Origin: Nemertoderma westbladi | Lineage: Eukaryota > Xenacoelomorpha > Nemertodermatida > Nemertodermatidae | Reading direction: 5' to 3' | DNA: 64,000 nucleotides | Assembly (NCBI GenBank): GCA_032718475.1 | Contig: JAUCBJ010006511.1 | Location: forward strand, 1-64,000 | Shown: positions 31,001 to 41,776 of the stretch, piece after piece | Layout: every line of letters begins with the position of its first letter | Position numbering within the stretch: position 1 is the stretch's first letter | Position numbers and translations under genes: made by a program | The notes under the pieces: generated by a model | What the model saw: only the letters and a program-made list of their open reading frames with translations | Told to the model about the DNA's origin: nothing | The model's database searches: none

Positions 31001-31853
31001 TGTGGCCTTCGAGAAGCTAAGATAATAGCAGTTAATTAGTTAATTAAGTTGATTACGTTAAAAACACTATTTTCAACCTGCCTTTTAAAGGAAATTAATT
31101 GTTTTACAGTATAAGATTTAAATAATTATACTTAAAAATTATACAGATGTAATCCACATACGCCATTCTATTATAGTTTTTAATTAGTTCAAGTGATTTG
31201 CTTTAATAATTGTGTCTTTAATTGATCTAAAGTAATTAAAACGTCATAAAAAATTGATTCTCATTAAATACTGCTCATTTATTGGCCAACATGCTGGTAC
31301 GATGGAAGGATGTGTGTGTAAGGCAGCTAGTTGCTGGGAATGATTATTGGTCAAGTCTCTGCTGGTGTGGAGCTAGCTGGCTTGGAGTTGTGGCTGTAGA
31401 CTAACCAGAGAGGAATTGTAATATGCAACCAGTATTGCTATTCCAGCCCAGACAGCATTCTTTAAATCCAACATCCCAACATCCTTCCTGTATTGACTCT
31501 ACTATAAGTGTTGTATTGCTATCTCAGGTAAATGACAGATATAATAACATAAATACCATCCATGGCATGGCTGTTGTAGGCTTCTGAAATAGTTTATTCC
31601 ACAACGTATATGTCTGGTTATTTTTTAATTGAATTTTTGCAAAGTAGTAAAATTAATGTTCTTAAAAATAATATTATTATTTTATATGTAACCTAGGAAA
31701 TTAGCTACATTTTTTCGCTGCAGCTTTAAGAGTGTACATTGCTTTAATATTATTTCAATACCCGCATATTACTACATCGGCATAAGATGCGTTGGCGTTG
31801 TATCACACATCTCCACATATCACACATCTCCACATAGATGTATCAAGGATATA
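31001..31853. other. No recognised feature
   Basis: AT-rich, non-coding DNA. I see no gene, no long repeat and no transposon end in it. Confidence 0.35.
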
Positions 31854-32545
31854 TCTTTTTACAGAACACAGCAGAACACAGTAGAACACAGCAGAACACA
31901 ATAGAATACAGGCGGAACATAGGCGAACACAGCTGTAATTAAAATCTACACCAAAAAATAACACACTTGGGAAAGTACCGGATTTAATCATACAACTGTA
32001 AGATGTCAATTACAATATTTAAATTAAATGGCGGTTTTCCATATCCTCCAAAATAAATTACTTCCCATTATCCTGTAACCATGGAGAGTTGGTTAGTTCT
32101 ACAGCAGTACAGTACCGGTAGCTGAGTAGGCCTACATCAGTACATTGGTAATATACTCTACACTGTGCCCGGTAATTGCCGGTAAATGCCTACATCTGTC
32201 TGTCTGTACAATGTACAGTCTGTACATGTCTCTACAGCACTAGGCCTACTGCAGTACTGGAACAAGCTGACAGGCAGAGTGCTGGACTAGTAACAGGTAC
32301 AGGCCTAACCGAACAGCTGATCGGGCAACTCTGATCAGGTAATTTATTTTGGAGGATAGGGAAAACCGCCATTTAATTTAAATATGTAATTGACATCTTA
32401 CAGTTGTATGATTAAATCCGGTACTTTCCCAAGTGTGTTATTTTTTGGTGTAGATTTTAATTACAGCTGTGTTCGCCTATGTTCCGCCTGTATTCTATTG
32501 TGTTCTGCTGTGTTCTACTGTGTTCTGCCGTGTTCTGTAAAAAGA
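31854..32545. mobile_element. Long inverted repeat (208-bp arms, 277-bp loop)
   Basis: 31,854-32,061 and 32,339-32,545 are reverse complements with only about three differences. Each arm carries an internal array of GAACACAGCA/TGTTCTGCTG units toward its outer end. The loop is full of GTACTG/CAGTAC palindromes. A transcript across it would form a roughly 200-bp double-stranded hairpin. The near-identical arms mean recent origin or gene conversion. It may be a fold-back transposon; I found no clear target duplication. Frames of 68-72 codons in each arm are mirror images, not genes. Confidence 0.85.
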
Positions 32546-32605
32546 ACTATCCATGTATCAACAGTTACTCGCACAGTTTCGAAACTTCGCATAGTTATAA
32601 CTGTA

Positions 32606-32905
32606 TAAAGATCGTCAGTCTGCGTTTAGGAAAAATATTTTATGACAAAACAGGACAAGCGACGAGCGCAACGAGGCATATAATGAAGACGAGTACTGCG
32701 TTGACTAAATTATTATATAAACCACCTGGCTTTACATATTGATCGCATCCCTAGTTATTATTATTATAAAGATCGTCCTAGCCTGCGTTTAAGAAATATA
32801 TTTAAATACAAAACAGGACAAACGCAAAGAGGCTTATAATGAAAACGAGTACTGCGTTTATTATATTCCTATAAACCACCTGGCTTTGCATATTTAACGT
32901 GCGAT
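32606..32905 (+). repeat. Diverged tandem duplication, about 150 bp x 2
   Basis: Both halves contain ATAAAGATCGTC, AAAACAGGACAA, GAGTACTGCGTT and AAACCACCTGGCTTTGCAT-type blocks in the same order, with about 80% similarity by eye. Confidence 0.75.
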
Positions 32906-33321
32906 TGGAAATAAGTTCGTGCTACCCTTCCGTGGGTGGTAGATGTCCCGGTTATGTATTGGTGGTTGGGAAGGGTGGGGGGGGGGGGGGGGGGTTAAAA
33001 GGGGTGAACACGTACTGTCCCCCTTTCTTTGATTGATTGGTGGTGTGGGTAAATTTCTCAAAACCTGATTTTGTGATACAGTCGCTCAATTTTAATTTGT
33101 ATCTAATAACTGGGCCTCGTGCTGCGCGAAGGCCCCACGAACGTGTTTGATTTTATTAATATCATTCATTCGACTGTCCTATATGTTTTGATGAACAGAC
33201 AGACAGAAATCTAAGACCAGGAAGACCTCATGTTGTAAATTTGTTTTAAATTTGTAACTTCAGTTATCAGTATGTGTAACTAAATTTGTTTCAAAAAGTG
33301 TGCTTTCTAATACTGGAAGTA
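32906..33321. other. Non-coding stretch with an 18-G run
   Basis: A run of 18 G lies at 32,977-32,994. The rest is unremarkable, and the large minisatellite starts at 33,322. Confidence 0.4.
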
Positions 33322-34819
33322 GACTCTCAGACGGGACGGGAGTTCTCTCGACTCTCAGACGGGAGTTCTCTCGACTCTCAGACGGGAGTTCTCTCGACTC
33401 TCAGACGGGAGTTCTCTGGGCTCTCAGACGGGAGTTATCTCGACTCTCAGACAGGAGTTCTCTCGACTCTCAGGCGGGAGTTCTCTCGACTCTCAGGTGG
33501 GTGTTCTCGACTCTCAGACGGGAGTTCTCTCGACTCTCAGACGGGAGTTCTCTCGACTCTCAGACAGGAGTTCTCTCGACTCTCAGACGGGAGTTCTCTG
33601 GACTCTCAGACGGGAGTTCTCTCGACTCTCAGACAGGAGTTCTCTCGACTCTCAGGCGGGAGTTCTCTCGACTCTCAGATGGGTGTTATCGACTCTCAGG
33701 TGGGTGTTCTCGACTCTCAGACGGGAGTTCTCTCGACTCTCAGACGGGAGTTCTCTCGACTCTCAGACGGGAGTTCTCTCGACTCTCAGACAGGAGTTCT
33801 CTCGACTCTCAGACGGGAGTTCTCTGGACTCTCAGACGGGAGTTCTCTCGACTCTCAGACAGGAGTTCTCTCGACTCTCTGGCGGGAGTCTTTCGACTCT
33901 CAGACGGGAGTTCTTTCGACTCTCTGACGGGAGTTCTCTCGACTCTCAGACGGGAGTTCTTTCGACTCTCAGACGGGAGTTCTCTAGACTCTCAGATGGG
34001 TGTTCTCGACTCTCAGATGGGAGTTCTCTCGACTCTCAGATGGGAGTTAACTCTCGACTCTCAGATGGGTGTTCTCGACTCTCAGACGGGAGTTCTCTCG
34101 ACTCTCAGATGGGAGTTAACTCTCGACTCTCAGACGGGAGTTATCTCGGCTCTCAGACGGGAGTTCTCTCAACTCTCAGACGGGAGTTCTCTCGACTCTC
34201 AGACGGGAGTTCTCTCGACTCTCAGATGGGAGTTAACTCTCGACTCTCAGATGGGTGTTCTCGACTCTCAGACGGGAGTTTTCTCGACTTTCAGATGGGA
34301 GTTAACTCTCGACTCTCAGACGGGAGTTCTCTCGACTCTCAGACGGGAGTTCTCTCGACTCTCAGGCGGGAGTTCTGTCGACTCTCAGATGGGAGTTCTC
34401 TCGACTCTCAGACGGGAGTTCTCTCGGCTCTCAGATGGGTGTACTCGACTCTCAGACGGGAGTTCTTGCGACTCTCAGACGGGAGTTCTCTCGGCTCTCA
34501 GATGGGTGTTCTCGACTCTCAGACGGGAGTTCTCTCGACTGTCAGACGGGAGTTCTCTCGACTCTCAGGCGGGAGTTCTCTCGGCTCTCAGATGGGTGTA
34601 CTCGACTCTCAGACGGGAGTTCTCTCAGATGGGTGTTCTCGACTCTCAGACGGGAGTTATCTCGACTCTCAGACGGGAGTTTTCTCGACTCTCAGACGGG
34701 AGTTCTCTCGACTCAGACGGGAGTTCTCTCGACTCTCAGACGGGAGTTCTCTCGACTCTCAGACGGGAGTTTCTCGACTCTAATACGGGAGTTTTCTCGA
34801 CTCTAAGACGGGAGTTCTC
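33322..34819 (+). repeat. 1.5-kb minisatellite with a 23-bp unit
   Basis: About 60 head-to-tail copies of a 23-base unit (GACTCTCAGACGGGAGTTCT plus CTC) with common variants: GATGGGTGTTCTC (20-base units), a 30-base unit with GTTAACTCTC, and single-base changes. Higher-order blocks of several units recur. The unit has no stop in any plus-strand frame and is not a multiple of three. All three plus frames therefore stay open (up to 509 codons) with a 23-residue repeat. These are not credible proteins. Confidence 0.95.
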
Positions 34820-35383
34820 CTGGCAGTAGGTGTTACAATATTTATTTTACTAATTTAAGAGGGGGGTGGGGGGGGGGGTTACACCTTTTCGGTTCAAAAT
34901 ATGTCGAAATTATTTTTACGATCGATTAAATGACGTTTCTAAATCTGAAAACCGCTATTTAATAGCTCTTTTAGTTTTCAAGTTATAACAATTCCCATTT
35001 AGGGAGACCTATTGAAATTACTATTACTATGTATAATGAAAGGTCGATTATCTCAAAATATTTTTTTTAATGAAATTGTCAACTTCAAAACCCTACTACT
35101 TCTACCATTTTTGAGCAATTAGTCTGAAAATTTCTGTGGGTGTCTACAAAGCCTCCCTGCCTAAAAGTATCTGACAACTTTTTGAAATTTTTAGTTAATA
35201 AACTTTATTACTATTTATAACAAACCTAAAAATTAGCATAAATTTACAGCGCCACCTAGCGGTGCAGAATTATTTCGTCTGATAGATTTGTTGGCCAATT
35301 CTTTGTCTATCAGATACAAAAACTTGCATGTGATTAGACGCTAAAATGTACTTAGGGATAATTAAGCGCAACCATTCAAGGCA
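34820..35383. other. Non-coding stretch
   Basis: A G-rich tract (34,861-34,878) is followed by AT-rich DNA. No gene is seen. Confidence 0.35.
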
Positions 35384-36204
35384 ATGGGAACCTTGAATGG
35401 CCTTTCCATGATTTGGAAGTCACATAGAATTAATCGTAAACTTAAGGTCCGCTTATTTAGAGCAGCAGTAGTTCCAGTACTCCTCTATGGGAGTCCATGC
35501 TGGGCTCTAACTGCTGAGGACACCAAATTCAATGTGTCAAGTACAATGAACACATCTCCAACCAGACACTATATAACATTGGAGGCGTCTCATTGGTTCC
35601 TCCAAGCTTTACCTTAGAACAAAGCCGCCTCCGCTTTGCAGGACATTGCTTTCGCCGTAAGGACTAGCCAGTGCATAATCTTGTGCTTTGGCGTCCTCAA
35701 GGAGTGAATATGCATGGTGGTCCTAACTGATCTAGACTTTGCTGATGACTTAGGAGTACTCTCAGAATCACTAGAGGGAGCCTAACGGCTCCTCAGCTCA
35801 TTAGAACAGGCTGCTTCTAGTGTTGGTCTTTTTATTATCTCCCAAAAGACCAAATTTTTGTCAGTTAACTTTGAAAGTCATCGACAAGTCTCTGACCGGA
35901 TGAGCATAAGCTCAAAGGATGGTATGCTTGAGCATGTGGATGACTTCTGTTACCTGGGATCATGGATCCGGAAGTCAGGTGAGGACCTTCGAATACGTAA
36001 GGGAAAGGCATGGGCTGGGCAGCCTTGAATAGGCTTTCCAGGATTTGGAAGTCACCGAAAATTAATCGGAAACTTAAGGTCCGATTATTTAGAGCAGCTG
36101 TACTGTAGGTCCAGTACTCCTCTATGGGAGTCCATGCTGGGTTCTAACTGCTGTTGACTCCAAATCTCTGAATGGCTCATTCACAAGAATGCTACGCCGG
36201 GGGC
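35384..36204 (+). pseudogene. RTE-like LINE copy 3 (family A), rearranged
   Basis: Two segments of the family A LINE are joined in the wrong order. 35,384-35,715 corresponds to the C-terminal part (54,790-55,155 in copy 2) with an internal deletion. 35,720-36,204 corresponds to the RT and connection region (54,487-54,960). Many stops and frameshifts are present. The second segment ends at GCTACGCCGGG, directly beside a hAT-family fragment. Two separate insertions or a rearranged tandem could explain the order. Confidence 0.8.
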
Positions 36205-36320
36205 CAGAGTAGAATATGCACCAAATATAATACGGTACTTTATTAAAAAATTAACTACGGCAATATTTATACCGGAACCGGAGCAGGAGGTGCCAAAATG
36301 GCCGGAGCCGGAGTTTTAAT
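36205..36320 (-). mobile_element. End fragment of the CTCCGG hAT-like family
   Basis: In reverse complement this matches 10,075-10,190, the left end of the complete element, including GAGGTGCCAAAATGGCCGGA and the TACTTTATTAAAAAA block. Only about 115 bases are present, without the terminal repeat. Confidence 0.75.
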
Positions 36321-37520
36321 TTACCTTTATTTCAAAATAAAATAAACATTTTGCATGTGGTGCTCTGGTTCCATAGACAATTCGCCATCAATTATGTTAT
36401 GCGGCCGAAAAAATGAAAGTCAGAACAAATGTATTGGTCTCGAGTACCACATTGCTAATATACAGTACTACCAAAGCGAATCAATTTCACGAACCATGAA
36501 GGGCTTAATATATATATATTTTATATATAACTGCGATATATTTTGGAGATACTTCATTAATTTAAACATTACTCAACTGATAATTCTTGTACTGTAGCTG
36601 GACAGTGTGTTGCAGCTATGTCTTAATGATCTGTTGAAACAATAACTCTCATCTCGATGGTCTGGATAATAGATGATTTATACCCATAGATAACGACGTA
36701 TAATGATTTTATAATACATAATTATTTTATTTCACTTCACATCCACTCTGGCCCTTTTAATACGCATATATTTCCTTTAAATTTAAATTTGATACGCATA
36801 TATTTTATATCATTCCATATGACATCCAGTCAGTCTCATAATTATTAGCAATGCCATTTTAATGGAATATTTCTAATCTAATATATTTTTAAGACCAACA
36901 TTAAAATACAGTAATAATTTATTTCGGTGTATTTTAATGTACTTTAATTATTGATTCACATTTAAAATGTTTTTTTATGGGGGAAACCCCATAAAGTTAA
37001 TTTGTCAGCATATGCGATCTCTGTTCTAAGTTACAGTATGGTTTAAATTTATACTGTATTAATAAATAATAATAATATTACATTAGTTATTATTTATAAA
37101 TATAATGTAGATTCCCTTTCAAACAGGTGGAGCAGTTCCTACTGACAACTCCTCTAGTAACGAACGTAAAAACTACAAAACAAATATATTGAATAACTTA
37201 TTATTAATAGCTTATTTAAGAATCTTTGGGCCAAAACGTCCGACAAGCAAATCTTGTATTTCATTCATTGGGCCGAAACGTCCTAGGCCAAAACGTCTTA
37301 GACTGAAACGTCTGTTACCCCTCAAAAGGAGGCACCCAGCCGCAGCCATGTTGTATCACCACTGGCGGTACATAATTAAAATAACATAGTAATATCAATA
37401 TTGATATAGACGATAGAGATATAGAGACATAAAATTGTAGTGAATATAAGTAAGTACTTGTAGTAGAAGTCATATAAGTGTTGTTCAGGAACGGCGCAGA
37501 GTTGAGAGAGAGAGGGGGAG
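36321..37520. other. AT-rich flank left of the LTR element
   Basis: No gene is seen. 37,215-37,310 has a short degenerate tandem of GGGCC(A/G)AAACGTC, a motif that looks like part of a dispersed repeat. The last five bases, GGGAG (37,516-37,520), are the target duplication of the LTR element. Confidence 0.45.
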
Positions 37521-38666
37521 TGTTTGCGCTTTTAAGACCTTTGACAGTTTAACCTGCCAAATTGGGATGTCTTTTAGATGATAGATAGTCTTTAGCCTAT
37601 GACGAGTATTTGATACACTACATTAGCCGAAGCCAGTCTATGCGCAATCATTCACCCGCTGGATATACCCGGGAGACTGGATTCGGAAGATTAACTTGAT
37701 TGAGGTGTAAGCCTACTGTATTATTCGACTGATCGTAATATATGATCTCTGACAAATATTATTCACTTTCGGGAAATATTAACAGTTCCTTTAGGACGTG
37801 GCGCTCTAAATATGTAAACAGAGTTATGACTTAAACTAGACACAACGGAATGGCTATAGATTCACGTATATGGCGCATTCTTTAGGAAATGCTTTGTTAT
37901 CAGTTACAATCATACACAATGCTGCACAATCCTGCACACTAATCTGCCGACCTTCACTAATTTTAGTCACATATAAAGAGAGCAACAGACAATTTATGTC
38001 GGGCCTATGAAATAGCATTAGATTCACTTCAAACCACTTAATGTAAGTCGCAATCGTTATATGTATCCGGTCTCTCTAACCTTTAGTATATCAAGAAGAT
38101 TGGGGTGTCTGATTATTGATCAGTATTCCGATATAATATTTCATCAACAAATATAATGAATAACCGACAGATTGTTGAGTAAGATATGTATGATATGTTA
38201 AGATTAGTAAGTTATGGATAGATAACAGATATACGTTCTATAATTAAGCCTACTAATGTTAAGCTAAAGACTGAAACACGGAGGTGCCAAAAGCCGGTGT
38301 TCTTAGGCTCTGGGCAAAAACATATACACTGAATTCATGAGTTTCTGTATCCAACCTCCAACACAGAGTCAAAAAACGCTCTGATTGGTCGACCGAACAA
38401 AGAGAGAACAAAGAACAAAGAAATGTTCGACGTGGCAATATCAGCTGTTAGCCGTCGTCATGGTAGCCACACTGTTTTCAAGAGGATCCGGCTTATTGCG
38501 TCACAAAATTGCGGATTATGTCCTCTAAAGTACACCTACAGAAGAAATTATCTTTATGTCCTCTAAAACACCAGTACAGTAAGGACACGGCCCTTTTATG
38601 CCTAGTAACTAACTACAGAGTACTTTACGGGGAAAATAACCGGCTAATTACGCAAAAGCCTTTACA
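37521..38666 (-). repeat. 3' LTR of the BEL-type element
   Basis: 1,146 bases, TGTTTGCGCT to GCCTTTACA on the plus strand. Compared with the right LTR I count three substitutions and lack of 6 bases in an ATGTCCT(TGTCCT) stretch. The GGGAG duplication lies directly outside. Confidence 0.95.
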
Positions 38667-38744
38667 CCGCTCCCAGAAAATGGGATTTAAGTCTATAAAA
38701 TATAACAAATCACAGTTTCTAAAATATAAAAATACTCTAAACAG

Positions 38745-40481
38745 TTAGTCTTTCTTACGTGGACGGCGTTTACGCAGTTTTTTGAGGCTAGCAAGAGTCC
38801 TTTTCTCTTTGGGGCGAGCCACTTTACTAGGAGGGCTGTAACTCCTGGGTGAAGGGTGCAATACAATTGCATCAGAAGGTTTCGGATTGCGATCGGTGTA
38901 TCCGCCGGTCGAAGTACCTGGTTGATCGATATCAACTTCAGTGGAGCGAGGTCTAACGGCCTTTAGGGCGCATCTTAGGACAGCAGCTCCTACGGGTCCT
39001 TGACGGGTCGTCTGGACAATGGCGGTAGGCGGACCGTGAGTGGTGAGAAACTTCCTTGGTTTAATGGTTCTTTCCAGCTCGCGTTCTCGGGCTCGATATT
39101 CGTAGGGCCGTCGAGATACTTCCTGTAACTCAGGGTGCGAGTTGATAAATAAATCGCCATACTCAGGGTCTTGACGGATGTAATTAATCAAATGGTATGA
39201 AGTAATATCGTTAGGATTGACGTTCCTGAGATATCTTCGAACAAATTTGGTGGAAATACACTCACCAACACGCTTCATTAGCTCGTAACTCGGTGTGCGT
39301 GTTTTTTGTTCCACAGACGCGAATAAATAAGGATGGAACGCGTAAACTCCCTCGTAAGAGCGTCCAGGGTAGTAGTGATGGCGGGACTCACAATGTAAAT
39401 CCGCGTTCGCTTCCCAAGCTCGGATGTAGCGCAGGGTAATCATCTCATCTACGCTCTCTAAATCGCGATTAAAGGGGCAATTATAACTGGCATGTCCTTT
39501 AAGTTGACAGTGGTGGCATTGAGTCATAAATTGGGGGCAGACTGCAAAAATATGAGAGTTATTAAGTCTGCAATACGCACAATATATCTCCATCATCGGT
39601 TGTTCGTGGAAATAGGAGCAGGGTACGTCTGAGTCCATAGGGGTGAAATGGTCTCTCGATGCGCATAATCGACAACGTTTTCGAGAAACATAGTTAGCGT
39701 GTCGATAATCGTATGCGGTGAGACATTGTGGACCTTGATACCACTCTAAGACATAGTCGTTATCGCTGCTCCGGGGCGCTGTAGGCTGAATCTCTTCAGC
39801 TTCTAAGCATATTGGTTCGTCTTCCAATTGCATAGCTGAGGTAGGTGCGGCTGTCTCCGCAAGCGGACCCACTGTCTGAACTTCCATGACAGAATAACCC
39901 GTGGGTATTCGGGGTCTTTGTATAACAGATGAATGTAAGTTCTGTATACAAACGTCCTGAAAGAGAGCAAATCCCGCGCTGTTTAGCTTCTCCGCAGCTG
40001 AGTCTCTTAGGCTGAGTTTGGTCAGAGCGCGGTCCTTGAACTGACTATCAACGTTACGGAACGGAGTCAGAAAGCGCCTGAAACATTCGAAGCGGATGAA
40101 TTTATTGTGTTCATCTAACTTGGCGAGTTTGGTTCCAAGTATTAAGGGATGGGCGCGTATGGTACGACTGCACACATCGGCTAGCCAACCGGCAAGTGCT
40201 GCGTTTTCAAAGATCGTGTATATAGCTAAGGAGGGACGAAGTGGAACACTCATAAAGCTATACATGGCGCCAGGCGCGGTCAATGGTCCATCAAAGTATA
40301 AACGAGAATAATGATCTCCATATACTTGTTGGTAATTTATAGGATTTCCAACCTTGAAATTCCATCCGTATTCTTGAAAGGCAAGATGTCCGATGGAGGT
40401 TCGTTGTACTTTAGTAATGCCGCTGGGTGTATTGGCATACATAGTGCGGAAGAAACCTCGGCTTTCTGCCCAAGGGAGCAA
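38745..40481 (-). CDS. Zinc-knuckle ORF of unknown function in the env position of the BEL-type element
   Basis: A 578-codon frame. The first ATG is at 40,442, and a TGA precedes the open frame directly. An overlapping open frame at 40,337-40,651 could supply an N-terminus by frameshift or splicing. The middle holds clustered Cys/His sets (about residues 270-340), including CRLC...C, CAYC...C and CHHCQLKGHASYNC; the last is a clear CCHC zinc knuckle. The C-terminus is strongly basic and Pro/Ser-rich, ending KKLRKRRPRKKD, which looks like a nuclear or nucleic-acid-binding tail. No signal peptide or membrane segment is seen, so it is not an envelope protein. I do not recognise the family. Its intact frame in a young element argues that it is functional, perhaps a nucleic-acid chaperone or second Gag-like factor; that is inference. 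Confidence 0.75.
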   Translation of the reverse strand: MLPWAESRGFFRTMYANTPSGITKVQRTSIGHLAFQEYGWNFKVGNPINYQQVYGDHYSRLYFDGPLTAPGAMYSFMSVPLRPSLAIYTIFENAALAGWLADVCSRTIRAHPLILGTKLAKLDEHNKFIRFECFRRFLTPFRNVDSQFKDRALTKLSLRDSAAEKLNSAGFALFQDVCIQNLHSSVIQRPRIPTGYSVMEVQTVGPLAETAAPTSAMQLEDEPICLEAEEIQPTAPRSSDNDYVLEWYQGPQCLTAYDYRHANYVSRKRCRLCASRDHFTPMDSDVPCSYFHEQPMMEIYCAYCRLNNSHIFAVCPQFMTQCHHCQLKGHASYNCPFNRDLESVDEMITLRYIRAWEANADLHCESRHHYYPGRSYEGVYAFHPYLFASVEQKTRTPSYELMKRVGECISTKFVRRYLRNVNPNDITSYHLINYIRQDPEYGDLFINSHPELQEVSRRPYEYRARERELERTIKPRKFLTTHGPPTAIVQTTRQGPVGAAVLRCALKAVRPRSTEVDIDQPGTSTGGYTDRNPKPSDAIVLHPSPRSYSPPSKVARPKEKRTLASLKKLRKRRPRKKD

Positions 40482-40651
40482 TCAGCTGAGTATCGACGAA
40501 AGGATATGGAATGTTCTCCATGTTCCTGTTGTATGACTAATATGTTTTCCGCCATGGATGATCGAGAGCAGAGGAAAACTATTTCGCATTCTGAAATATT
40601 CAGAAATACGATCTCAGTAGGAGGATTGTAACATTCGAGGACTATCTCCAA

Positions 40652-41398
40652 CTGAATTTATCCCCAGTGCGATGAGGTAAACACCAGTTCAAGGATATGT
40701 TTGTCTCAGTTGTTCTACATAAGATTTATATCCCCAATCATTGAGGGAGGTGAACAACCAGATTTATGACACATAAGGGTACCAGTTGTTCACAAACTAT
40801 CCGCGTGTCCTTTCAGTCCTTGTATCACGGTTGTGGACTTAAGGAAATTATTGATGGTTGATTTTCTAATCAACAACGAGAGGATGGAAGTTGATATCAT
40901 AAATATCAACAGAATGTGACATGGACAAGAGGTGCGGACACCAATATGAGCATCCAGATTAACAGTAAGGGATGGGAGGTTTAGTAAGAGGCGGTATGAT
41001 CAATACCACGATACGGCAATGATTGGTCGATCGTCTCCCAAAGCTCCGAGCGCGTTGGGAAGAGAAGGTGGGACGAAGGATGTTGTATTTTCAATAGCGA
41101 TGTATAGAGGGATAAAGGGAGTAAAGAGGAGGGAGGATATATGGTAGTATCCATAAGATACCACAATGGACATGTTTCCGTCACATCATCATTCATTCTT
41201 GCCCTTTAATTGTGACACTGATCACAATGATTACAGGAAAACGATGAAGGAAGAGAAAATTACAGCCTCCCGAAGGAGACCGCCCGCGAGCACCCGTGCC
41301 CCGGGGAAAACTATTCACATCATGGACCCTGGACATTAACCCATGTCTCTTCTCCAGTGGTTCTCCTCTATTTGTCTTTACAAGCTTTCTTCCACGTT
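40652..41398. other. Interior spacer of the BEL-type element
   Basis: No long frame and no sign of integrase or reverse transcriptase was found on either strand. This is where pol would be expected to extend in a complete element. Confidence 0.5.
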
Positions 41399-41776
41399 CT
41401 ATCTTTCGAGTTGTTTTCGAATAGAATTCTCGTGTTCTATTCTCGGTTTATCGTTCCGACTCCGCTGGGTATGATATTTAAATAAAACCATTTCCCTTTC
41501 GGTATCCACATCGTCCGTGTCGTGCAAATCGATAGGATGGCCGGTAGTTAAGAAGTCCATATACGTACCATTACGATGCGTGTAACGAGCGGTGAACTTT
41601 CTATAATCCAATTCACGCGTAAGTTGCTCCGGGGACATTGGCGGTTCGATATAACGACCATCATCCTCCGTAGTAGTTGGACCAGCGTCGCCGCGTATCA
41701 AGCTATCGACAAACGCTTGTAAAGGTAGAGTATATCGCTCCCTGATACCAAGATCATCTTCTATCAACTCAGTCAT
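41399..41776 (-). CDS. Small acidic ORF in the BEL-type element, unknown
   Basis: A 125-codon frame from ATG at 41,776. It is rich in Asp, Glu, Arg and Thr, with no recognised domain and no membrane segment. It lies between Gag-protease and the zinc-knuckle frame on the same strand and might be the first exon of the latter, though no convincing donor was seen. It could also be a chance frame. Moderate doubt. Confidence 0.4.
   Translation of the reverse strand: MTELIEDDLGIRERYTLPLQAFVDSLIRGDAGPTTTEDDGRYIEPPMSPEQLTRELDYRKFTARYTHRNGTYMDFLTTGHPIDLHDTDDVDTEREMVLFKYHTQRSRNDKPRIEHENSIRKQLER

Noticed and set aside
31803-32608. A pair of related genes on opposite strands
   Set aside because: The two frames are the same sequence read from the two arms of the inverted repeat.
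33322-34819. CRISPR array
   Set aside because: The unit repeats without unique spacers, and the DNA is eukaryotic.
33286-34829. Open frames of 213, 428 and 509 codons
   Set aside because: They lie in overlapping frames of the 23-bp minisatellite, and the translations are pure repeats. Openness follows from a stop-free unit.
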